Source of the DNA: Desulfobotulus pelophilus
GTDB lineage: Bacteria; Desulfobacterota; Desulfobacteria; Desulfobacterales; ASO4-4
NCBI RefSeq assembly: GCF_026155325.1
Contig: NZ_JAPFPW010000015.1
Span: 19,386 to 83,385 of the forward strand
DNA: 64,000 nucleotides
Direction: 5' to 3'
The notes under the pieces are model-generated. The model was not told the origin of the DNA, made no database searches, and was given only the letters and a program-made list of their open reading frames with translations. A program made the position numbers and the translations under genes. Each line of letters opens with the position of its first letter. Position 1 is the first letter of the stretch. Positions 1 through 6,807 of this stretch are shown here, one piece after another.

Positions 1-1365
1 GCGGATGTTGTATTTTTTTATTTTCTGATGCAGCCCGCTTTTAGTGATTCCCAGGCGGGCTGCGGCATGGGCCTGTATATGGTCGGAAGCTTTCAGGGCA
101 CGTTCAATGAGTTCCTTTTCCACATGGGCAAGGCTGTCGCTGAGTGAGGCCTCCGGCAGTGCCAGTGGAATGGCCGGTGACAGGGTATTTTGTTCCCGGA
201 TTTCTTTTGGAAGATCCTCTGGGGTGATCATGGGGCCGGGGGCAAGAAGGACGGCCCTTTCCATGACATTCTCCAGCTGGCGAACATTGCCGGGCCATGC
301 GTAGTCAAGAAGATGCTTTCGGCATGGGCTGCTGAGGCCGGAGAGAGGTTGCCCATCGGTCCTCTGCGGTGAAAATTTCTGTAAAAAAGCCTCGGCAAGG
401 AGCAGAATATCGTTATCCCTTTCCCTCAGAGGTGGAATTTTAAAGTGAACAACATGGAGTCTGTAGTAAAGATCTTCCCGGAACCGTTCCTTGCGCACTT
501 CTTCATGGAGTTTTTTGTTGGTGGCAGCCATCAGACGGAAGTCAACGGAAATGGTTTTGCCTCCACCGACCCGCTCAATGGTTTTTTCCTGAAGCACGCG
601 CAGGAGTTTTACCTGCATTTGGGGGCTTAATTCTCCTATTTCATCCAGAAACAGGGTGCCTCCGTCAGCCAGCTCAAACCGTCCTTTCCTCATGGAGATT
701 GCGCCGGTAAAAGCACCTTTTTCATGGCCGAACAATTCAGATTCAAGAAGGCTTTCCGCAAGTGCCGTGCAGTTGACGGCAATGAAAGGCTTTTCTTTTC
801 TGGGACTGTTGAAATGCAGGGCGCGGGCCACCAGTTCTTTGCCTGTGCCTGATTCTCCTTCGATGAGTATGGTTGCTGTGGATGGAGCGACTTTCCGTAT
901 GGTGGCATAGATCTGCTGCATGGCTTCGCTTTTGCCTATGATACTTGAAAATGAAAAGCGGTCTGCAATCATTGCCCGGAGTTGCCGGTTTTCGCGGACA
1001 ACCCGGTAGAGATCCATGGCTTTTCCTACATGCTGGATAAGGGTCTCATTTTCAAAAGGTTTCAGGATGTAGGTGTAGGCACCCTGCTGCATGGCCTCGA
1101 CGGCTTTTTCCACGGTGCCGTGAGCCGTCATCATGATGACGGGAAGATCCGGTTGCTTGTTTTTGATTGCTCTCAAAAGGGAAATTCCGTCCATGCCGGG
1201 CATGCGCATATCTGTTAGAACAAGGTCTATTTCTGACTCTGTCAGCAGTGTAAGGGCCTCCTCGCCGGAATGACAGCTCAGTGTCTCATAGTTTTCCTCT
1301 TCAAGGATTGCGCTGAGAATGCGGGGGTAGTTTTTTTCATCATCAACGATGAGTATGGTTTCCAT
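1..1365 (-). CDS. Sigma-54-dependent response regulator, NtrC family (3' end cut by window edge)
   Basis: The reading frame starts at ATG 1365 and is still open at base 1 (455 codons seen, so nearly complete). Residues 1-120 are a receiver domain with the acidic pair VDD at 8-9, phospho-acceptor Asp52 in LTDMRMPG and the conserved Lys in YILKPF. The central AAA+ domain has Walker A GESGTGKE, an intact GAFTGA loop in ELFGHEKGAFTGA and Walker B LFLDEIGEL, so it should contact RNA polymerase-sigma-54. The last visible residues form a Fis-type helix-turn-helix. It overlaps the upstream kinase gene by 23 bases, so the two form one two-component operon. The signal and targets are unknown; the divergent pilus operon is one possible target. 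Confidence 0.93.
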   Translation of the reverse strand, partial: METILIVDDEKNYPRILSAILEEENYETLSCHSGEEALTLLTESEIDLVLTDMRMPGMDGISLLRAIKNKQPDLPVIMMTAHGTVEKAVEAMQQGAYTYILKPFENETLIQHVGKAMDLYRVVRENRQLRAMIADRFSFSSIIGKSEAMQQIYATIRKVAPSTATILIEGESGTGKELVARALHFNSPRKEKPFIAVNCTALAESLLESELFGHEKGAFTGAISMRKGRFELADGGTLFLDEIGELSPQMQVKLLRVLQEKTIERVGGGKTISVDFRLMAATNKKLHEEVRKERFREDLYYRLHVVHFKIPPLRERDNDILLLAEAFLQKFSPQRTDGQPLSGLSSPCRKHLLDYAWPGNVRQLENVMERAVLLAPGPMITPEDLPKEIREQNTLSPAIPLALPEASLSDSLAHVEKELIERALKASDHIQAHAAARLGITKSGLHQKIKKYNIR

Positions 1366-2842
1366 GGGATCTGTCCTCTCCGGTTGGATCAGGGCTTGCG
1401 GAAGGCAGAGTTATTTTTACTCTGGCGCCGCCTTCCTGCCGGTTGCTGATATCCATGCTGCCTCCGTGGGCGACGAGAATTTTATCTACAATACCAAGAC
1501 CGAGACCCGTTCCTTTTTCTTTTGTGGTGAAAAAGGGCTCCCTGATTTTTGTAAGTATTGTTTCCGGAACTCCCGGCCCGCTGTCTTCAAAAATAATGTG
1601 GATTCTGCCCGGGTCATTGAGAATGGAGATTCGAATTTTACCCCCTTGAGGCATGGCCTGCATGGCATTGAGGATGAGGTTAAGAAATGCCTGATAAAGC
1701 AATGCAGGGTCAGCTGTAATTTCAGGCACTTTGGGAGCGCAGTAGATCTGAAGGTCGAAGTTGTCATTTTCCAGTTCCTGCAAAAGAAAAAGTTTGTTTT
1801 TTTGCAGGATATCGTTGGGATGGCAAGGGACAGGTGCCATGCTTCTGGGGCGGGCATAGGTAAGAAAGTCTGTAATGATGGCATTCATGCGTGTGGATTC
1901 CTCAACAATGACCTGCGCAATGGTATTGCCGGGATCCAGTCGGTTAAGTTTTTTCTGCAGGAGCTCTGCTGAGCTGCGTATAATGCCCAGAGGGTTGCGG
2001 ATTTCATGGGAGATGGTTGCTGTCATTTCGCCAAGAGCAGAGAGGTGACGGTTCTGGTTAACCTCTTCTTTGAGACGGAGTTGTTCCTGATTTCTTTCTT
2101 CGATAATTCTTTCCCCTTTTTTTACAATGGTTCTCAGAATAAGGAAGAGGATTCCCATGACAAGGGAGCTTGTGAGAATGACCAGCAACTGAAGGCGGAA
2201 AATTTTTCTGTAGTCATCGGAAACGTTTTGAACAATTTCCACAACACCGATGATGGGGCCGGAAAGAGAGGCTGTTGCATCTTCCATGCGCAGGGGAGCA
2301 AAGGTCGTGATGCGGGTGACACGGGGAAAGCGGAAGAGTATTTCCCACATGTTGCCAATCTGGACAAAGGATGTGGTGGATTCTCCTTTCATGGCTTTTT
2401 GGTAACCCGTGCCGCCCAGGTTTTTTTCCCCGACAATTTCGGTGTTAAAGCTGTAGGATATGATGTTGTCAAGATCATAAATGTTGACCATGTCCGGATG
2501 GAAACTGTGGAGAGTGTTTCGGATTACAGCGTCCATACGCTGGAACTGTTCTGGATCTTTGAGCTGGATCTGCCCGTACTGAAAATAAACCGGAAGAAGA
2601 AACTGCATAAAAATTTGATGGTTAAGATTTTCTACAAGGAGTTTGCCATACTCTTCGCTTTTTTGGATTAAAAGATTGCGCACCAGGTGGCTGTGCAGGG
2701 TGGAAAGGATGATGGCCCCGATAAACATGAGAACGAGACTGCTGAAAGTAAAATATTTTACGAGGGTAAATGATTCGCTCGGAGAAGCTGTTTTTTTGGA
2801 AGAGGGTGGTTCCGGGGCGGAAATCAGCTTGAAATTACTCAT
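1343..2842 (-). CDS. Membrane sensor histidine kinase partner of the adjacent NtrC-type regulator
   Basis: This 499-residue kinase has a hydrophobic segment near residues 28-50, a periplasmic sensor region of about 170 residues, a second transmembrane helix near 220-241, then a HisKA dimerisation helix with ISHEIRNPLG (phospho-acceptor His about 279). The ATPase domain has N box LILNAMQAM, DSGPGVP and GTGLGLGIV. The sensing domain resembles the double Cache/sCache class by length and placement only. Its 3' end overlaps the response regulator start by 23 bases, implying coupled translation. No good Shine-Dalgarno is visible before ATG 2842, so the exact start is less certain. A TGTATC-ACG-GATACA palindrome lies 45 bases upstream. 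Confidence 0.92.
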   Translation of the reverse strand: MSNFKLISAPEPPSSKKTASPSESFTLVKYFTFSSLVLMFIGAIILSTLHSHLVRNLLIQKSEEYGKLLVENLNHQIFMQFLLPVYFQYGQIQLKDPEQFQRMDAVIRNTLHSFHPDMVNIYDLDNIISYSFNTEIVGEKNLGGTGYQKAMKGESTTSFVQIGNMWEILFRFPRVTRITTFAPLRMEDATASLSGPIIGVVEIVQNVSDDYRKIFRLQLLVILTSSLVMGILFLILRTIVKKGERIIEERNQEQLRLKEEVNQNRHLSALGEMTATISHEIRNPLGIIRSSAELLQKKLNRLDPGNTIAQVIVEESTRMNAIITDFLTYARPRSMAPVPCHPNDILQKNKLFLLQELENDNFDLQIYCAPKVPEITADPALLYQAFLNLILNAMQAMPQGGKIRISILNDPGRIHIIFEDSGPGVPETILTKIREPFFTTKEKGTGLGLGIVDKILVAHGGSMDISNRQEGGARVKITLPSASPDPTGEDRSHGNHTHR

Positions 2843-2886
2843 GTACGGGCATTTCTTTTGTTGAGGTTGTCAGTATCTGGAGTCTA

Positions 2887-2901
2887 TGTATCACGGATAC
2901 A
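2887..2901. promoter_or_regulatory. Palindrome TGTATC-ACG-GATACA, candidate operator
   Basis: Perfect 6-bp arms separated by 3 bases lie 45 bases upstream of the sensor kinase start. The position suits a repressor or activator site for the two-component operon, but no cognate regulator can be named. Confidence 0.35.
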
Positions 2902-2946
2902 CAGGGAGTGTAGTGGATTTGCCGACTAAGCTCAATACGGGGAGCT

Positions 2947-2981
2947 TGACATTTTTTGTCGATTTCGGACAAAAAATGTCA
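2947..2981. promoter_or_regulatory. Long inverted repeat followed by a T-tract
   Basis: Arms GACATTTTTTGTC (2948-2960) and GACAAAAAATGTC (2968-2980) are perfect, plus one further pair, with a 7-base loop. On the plus strand the right arm is followed by ATTTTTTTA. The stem is AT-rich for an intrinsic terminator. It could instead be an operator built on a TTTGTC-N7-GACAAA core. Both roles are inference. Confidence 0.4.
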
Positions 2982-3053
2982 TTTTTTTATGAGGGCACCT
3001 TGCTCAAGGGTAGCCAAAGGATGGTTTGCAGTGGATGTAAATTAATTTTTCAT

Positions 3054-3070
3054 ATGGCCTGTGATTTGCT
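3054..3070 (+). promoter_or_regulatory. Candidate sigma-54 (-24/-12) promoter for the pilus operon
   Basis: ATGGCCTGTGATTTGCT has the invariant GG (3056-3057) and GC (3068-3069) separated by exactly 10 bases, close to the TGGCAC-N5-TTGC consensus. It lies about 500 bases before pilM, so a long leader would follow. The neighbouring NtrC-type regulator makes a sigma-54 promoter plausible, but such matches also arise by chance. Confidence 0.3.
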
Positions 3071-3540
3071 TTTTCTGAATTCGGTTATTTGTCTGAAAAA
3101 AAATGGTTTTGCTCCTTGAAGAGTAAAATCCTTTGGACAGGTATGAGGGTAGCCCGTTGATCAGCTCAGGGCGACCGGTAAACCATGGGTAATCTTTTCA
3201 GAATGCATGGAAAGAAAAGCGAAACGCTAGTCTACATATACTTTCTTTCTGATTCAGGGCACAGCATAAAGTATAAGAGATCGTTTCAAAAGGTAAAAAC
3301 ATATAAAAATATTGACTTGAACGTTGTTTTGCATGAAAAATGGAAAATCTTCCAGACATATGCTCATTGCAGATGTTTTCTTTGTCGACCCTGTTCAGCC
3401 TATCCTTTCGGCCAGGTAATAGGGGGTGTCTGCAACAGGAATCTTGGCCGCTGTAGTCCATGCTGCTGTATTCAGAGTGTGTCTGGCTGGATCCTCTCAT
3501 GTACCGGGAAGGTATTGCTGAAGAAGCACATACCCATAAT

Positions 3541-3554
3541 GTTTTCATGAAAAC
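3541..3554. promoter_or_regulatory. 14-bp perfect palindrome before the pilM ribosome-binding region
   Basis: GTTTTCATGAAAAC lies 17 bases before the pilM ATG. It could be an operator or an mRNA hairpin affecting translation start; only the symmetry is observed. Confidence 0.3.
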
Positions 3555-3571
3555 GGGTTAGAAAGGCTGCC

Positions 3572-4627
3572 ATGTTGTTTGGAAAGACAAATCATCTAGT
3601 AGGGCTGGATATTGGTTCGGCCATGGTGAAGGCGGCGGAACTGGTGGAAACCAAAAAGGGGATGGTTCTCAGGCGCTTCGGGGCATTAGCTCTCAAAGCT
3701 GGTGCCATAGAAGATGGCATTATCAAGGATCCTGAGCATGTTGCTGCCGTCATCCGGGAACTTTTTTCGCTTTACCAGCTTCGCAATGACAGGGTTGCTC
3801 TGTCCATTGGCGGGTATTCTGCCATTATCAAAAAAATCAGCATGCCTGTGATGGAAGAAGATGCCCTTCAAAAAAGTATTCTTGTGGAGGCAGAACAGTA
3901 TATTCCATTCGATATTCAGGATATCCGTATGGATTTCCAGGTGATGGGGGAAAATCCACAAAATCCGAATCAGCTGAACGTGCTTCTCGTTGCGGCCAAG
4001 AAAGATCTGGTCACCCAGTATGTGGAAGTGGCAGAGCTTGCCGGTCTGACCCCGGCCGTTGTGGATGTCGATGCCCTGGCAGTTCAGAATATTTATGAGT
4101 TTGTTCACGGTATTTCTTCAGAGGAAGTGGTCCTGCTGAACGTGGGGGCAGCAAAGATGTCCCTGAATATCGTGAAGGAGGGAGATTCCATATTTATGAG
4201 GGATGTTTCCCTTGGTTCCCGGCAGATTGATTCGAGAATCCGTTCCTTCACGGGATGTTCGGAAGAAGAGGCAGAGTCTCTGAAAATGGCCGGTGGCGGA
4301 AAAAAAATGCCAGAAGAAGAGTACTCTGGCGTTGTTGGTCAGGTTGTCGGCCAGTGGTGTACGGAAATAGGAAGGGCTCTGGACTTTTTTTATTCCACCT
4401 ACCCAGGAGACCGGGTTGAAAAAATTGTTCTTTGCGGTGGAGGAGCCCATCTCGAAACCTTCAGGGATGCACTGGCCGCACAGACCGGATCCGAGGTTAC
4501 GGTGATGAATCCCTTTGGGCTGGTACATGTGGATCTCGATAAAATTGATGAGGATGATATCCGGAAAATGGCTCCCCAGGCTGCTGTATGTATGGGCTTG
4601 GCGCTGAGAAAGATGGAAGACAAATGA
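3572..4627 (+). CDS. pilM: Type IV pilus assembly ATPase-fold protein PilM
   Basis: The 351-residue product has an actin/FtsA-like fold. The phosphate-1 motif LVGLDIGSAMVKAAEL is near the N-terminus, a second nucleotide loop LLNVGAAKMSLNIV near residue 190 and the adenosine motif VLCGGGAHLETF near 290. Cytoplasmic PilM binds the N-terminal tail of PilN and links the cytoplasmic motors to the inner-membrane alignment complex. It is the first gene of pilMNOPQ and its TGA overlaps the pilN ATG in an ATGA arrangement. Length and order match the family. Confidence 0.96.
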   Translation: MLFGKTNHLVGLDIGSAMVKAAELVETKKGMVLRRFGALALKAGAIEDGIIKDPEHVAAVIRELFSLYQLRNDRVALSIGGYSAIIKKISMPVMEEDALQKSILVEAEQYIPFDIQDIRMDFQVMGENPQNPNQLNVLLVAAKKDLVTQYVEVAELAGLTPAVVDVDALAVQNIYEFVHGISSEEVVLLNVGAAKMSLNIVKEGDSIFMRDVSLGSRQIDSRIRSFTGCSEEEAESLKMAGGGKKMPEEEYSGVVGQVVGQWCTEIGRALDFFYSTYPGDRVEKIVLCGGGAHLETFRDALAAQTGSEVTVMNPFGLVHVDLDKIDEDDIRKMAPQAAVCMGLALRKMEDK

Positions 4628-5178
4628 TACGAATTAATCTTTTGCCGTTCAGGGCGGCACGGAAGAAAGAGAATATCCGTCGTCAGGTTTCCATTTTCCT
4701 GCTTTCCCTTGTACTGGTTTTTCTGGTGATGGGTGTTGCTTATATGCGGATGGAAACCCAGGTGAGAGAAAGCCGTGATGTTCTTGAACGATTGCGGAAA
4801 GAAGCCACTACCCTTGAAAGAGAAGCCAGGGAGGTTGGAGTTATCCGCAGGGAGCTGGAACTTCTGAATCAGAAAATCGCTGTCCTCGAGTCCCTTGAAA
4901 CAGGCAGACGGGGGTCGGTGGATATTTTTGAAGCACTTACGGATGCTGTGATTGCTCAGCGTATGTGGCTTCTTACTTACAGAGAAGATGGCGGATCGGT
5001 ACGAATGAGCGGACTGGCCCTTGATGATAAAACCGTTGCGGATTTTATGACTAATCTTGAAAAAAGCGGGTTCTTTTCCTCCGTCAGCCTTGAGAGTGTG
5101 CGGCAGCAGATGCAGGGTAATATTGCTCTGAGGGCTTTTTCCCTGGTATGTCAGAAAGAAAATCCTGCAGGTTCTTAA
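4624..5178 (+). CDS. pilN: Type IV pilus inner-membrane protein PilN
   Basis: I place the start at ATG 4624, which overlaps the pilM stop, rather than at an in-frame codon further upstream. The 184-residue protein then opens with MIRINLLPFRAARKK, the conserved PilM-binding tail. One transmembrane helix follows (about residues 22-45), then a coiled coil (about 50-95) rich in Glu and Arg and a ferredoxin-like periplasmic domain. PilN pairs with PilO in the alignment complex. The next gene begins 19 bases downstream. Confidence 0.94.
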   Translation: MIRINLLPFRAARKKENIRRQVSIFLLSLVLVFLVMGVAYMRMETQVRESRDVLERLRKEATTLEREAREVGVIRRELELLNQKIAVLESLETGRRGSVDIFEALTDAVIAQRMWLLTYREDGGSVRMSGLALDDKTVADFMTNLEKSGFFSSVSLESVRQQMQGNIALRAFSLVCQKENPAGS

Positions 5179-5197
5179 TAAGGCGAAGGTAAACATT

Positions 5198-5878
5198 ATG
5201 ACAGAAGATCGAAAAAAGAAAGCTGGGGGGAATGTAACCAAGCAGCTGGCCGATGCCAGTGCCCGGCTGGAACCTTTTTTTAACCAGATTAATGGTCTTA
5301 CACGATTGCAGAGATTTCTGGTGGTTGCGGTGACCATGGTAGTTCTTTGTGGTGGTTTTTTTTATCTTCTTTATCTTCCTAAAATGCAGGCGTTGGCCCA
5401 GATCCGTGAGGATACCCGTTTGGTGGAAGATAGAATTGTCAGGGCACGGGCTAATCTTCGGCAGCTCAAGCCCCTTCAGGAAGAGAGAGCCGAAAAAGAG
5501 ATGGCTTTTAAAGAGGCCATGAGGGCATTGCCGGAAAGACGAGAAATTCCGATGTTTCTGTCATCCATTTCTGCTTCCGGCAGAGATGCCGGACTGGATT
5601 TTTTGCTGTTTAAACCGGAGTCAGAGGTCCTGAGGGAATTTTATGCCGAAATTCCTGTATCCGTAGAAATGGTTGGCGGTTTTCATGAAACGGTAACCTT
5701 TCTCGATCACCTTGCCAGAATGCCTCGTGTGGTGAATGTTCGCGGGGTGGAAATGCAGAGCCAGGCGGATAGGGAAAAGGGGCAGACGATACGGACGCGA
5801 TGTCAGATTGTGACCTATCGTTTTGTGGAGGTAGCATCTGCATCCGGTGAGTCTGCACAGAGAGGTCACGCGCAATGA
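5198..5878 (+). CDS. pilO: Type IV pilus inner-membrane protein PilO
   Basis: This 226-residue protein has a cytoplasmic N-terminus, one transmembrane segment (about 39-63, with VVLCGGFFYLLYL), a coiled coil (about 70-110) and a C-terminal periplasmic domain, the standard PilO plan. It would heterodimerise with PilN and contact the PilP lipoprotein. The 3' end overlaps the start of pilP by 4 bases. Family length is typically 200-220, so it is close to normal. Confidence 0.94.
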   Translation: MTEDRKKKAGGNVTKQLADASARLEPFFNQINGLTRLQRFLVVAVTMVVLCGGFFYLLYLPKMQALAQIREDTRLVEDRIVRARANLRQLKPLQEERAEKEMAFKEAMRALPERREIPMFLSSISASGRDAGLDFLLFKPESEVLREFYAEIPVSVEMVGGFHETVTFLDHLARMPRVVNVRGVEMQSQADREKGQTIRTRCQIVTYRFVEVASASGESAQRGHAQ

Positions 5879-6804
5879 TGAGAATAAGCAGAAAAGTCGG
5901 TTTGGACCGGAGACTGTGGCTGGGGGTATGGATAACACTTCTGATTCTCCCTTTCGGCTGTGGAGAAGATTCTGCCCCTGTTCCAGAGCCTGAAAAAGTT
6001 GAGGTGGTAAGGCGAAATATTATTTTCCCTGAGCCCGAAAAGAAGGCGGAAGGGCAGGAGGGAGTGGTATCTTCCCATGGAATACCAGACGTTTCTGATA
6101 TGACGGAAGCGATGGATGACAGCGATGGTGTGATGCTTCCCGCCGGAACGGAAGCGGATGAAGGGGAGGAAAAGGCAGAAAGCCTCCTGCCTCCGGATGT
6201 GGTGGCCGCTGCTGAAGAAACAGCGGGGACGGAAGAGGGGGTTGAGGCTGGCCTCTCTGTTATGCCGGAAAGGCAGGAATCAGGAGACCTGATTCTCGAG
6301 GTGGAAGAAATAAAGACCGATGACGGCGCTGCTGAAGGTAGCAATGAATCGGAAGGATCCATTGCTGAGGTTGTCGCCGAGGGTTTCACACCGGCTCTTT
6401 TTCTTCAGGAGGGTCTGCTGGAAGGTGAAGGAGGCTTTGCAATCTATGATCCTTCCGGCCGGATCGATCCTTTTCGCCCACTGATTCAGGAAAGACCTCA
6501 GGTGCGCCAGAGAGAAGATCGCCCGGAAAGACGTGTGCCTCAGACTCCTCTTGAAAAGGTTGCTTTGAGTCAGTTGAAACTTGTGGGGATTGTGAGGTCT
6601 CCCATGGGGTCCAGGGCAATGGTGGAGGAATCCAGCGGGCGAGGCTATGTGGTGACGGAAGGAACTTATATTGGCATGAACGGAGGAAGGGTTACGGCCA
6701 TTGAGCGGGAGCGTATCGTGGTTACGGAAATCGTTGAAAGTCTTTCCGGAGAATTCCGGGAGGAACAACGGGAACTGAAACTCCAGAAGCCGACCGGAGA
6801 ATAG
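5875..6804 (+). CDS. pilP: Type IV pilus lipoprotein PilP with an unusually long acidic linker
   Basis: A signal peptide with lipobox LPFGC puts the lipidated Cys at 29. Residues about 40-180 are an extended stretch dominated by Glu, Ala, Gly and Ser. The folded PilP domain follows from about 197 (RIDPFRPL, then LKLVGIVRSPMGSRAMVE and GTYIGMNGGRV). PilP connects PilN/PilO to the PilQ secretin across the periplasm. At 309 residues it is much longer than the usual 170-180, and the difference is the acidic linker. Two consecutive ATG codons occur at the start. pilQ begins 3 bases after the stop. Confidence 0.92.
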   Translation: MMRISRKVGLDRRLWLGVWITLLILPFGCGEDSAPVPEPEKVEVVRRNIIFPEPEKKAEGQEGVVSSHGIPDVSDMTEAMDDSDGVMLPAGTEADEGEEKAESLLPPDVVAAAEETAGTEEGVEAGLSVMPERQESGDLILEVEEIKTDDGAAEGSNESEGSIAEVVAEGFTPALFLQEGLLEGEGGFAIYDPSGRIDPFRPLIQERPQVRQREDRPERRVPQTPLEKVALSQLKLVGIVRSPMGSRAMVEESSGRGYVVTEGTYIGMNGGRVTAIERERIVVTEIVESLSGEFREEQRELKLQKPTGE

Positions 6805-6807
6805 ATT

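Larger units (their letters stand above)
2843..3571. other. Divergent intergenic leader between kinase and pilMNOPQ
   Basis: These 729 bases carry no convincing gene. An open frame at 3185-3550 lacks a ribosome-binding site and has low-complexity, Cys/Lys-rich composition. The stretch holds several palindromes and a sigma-54-like promoter, listed separately. It probably contains the promoters of both the two-component operon (minus) and the pilus operon (plus). I looked for a GEMM (c-di-GMP) riboswitch because such elements precede pilus genes in relatives, but its conserved core was not found. Confidence 0.6.

Noticed and set aside
3185..3550. A 121-codon open frame in the pilM leader
   Set aside because: No Shine-Dalgarno, unusual composition, and it overlaps palindromic regulatory sequence.
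3121..3571. Possible c-di-GMP (GEMM) riboswitch before pilM
   Set aside because: The conserved core around GGGACGCAAAGCC was not found by eye; a covariance model search would settle it.
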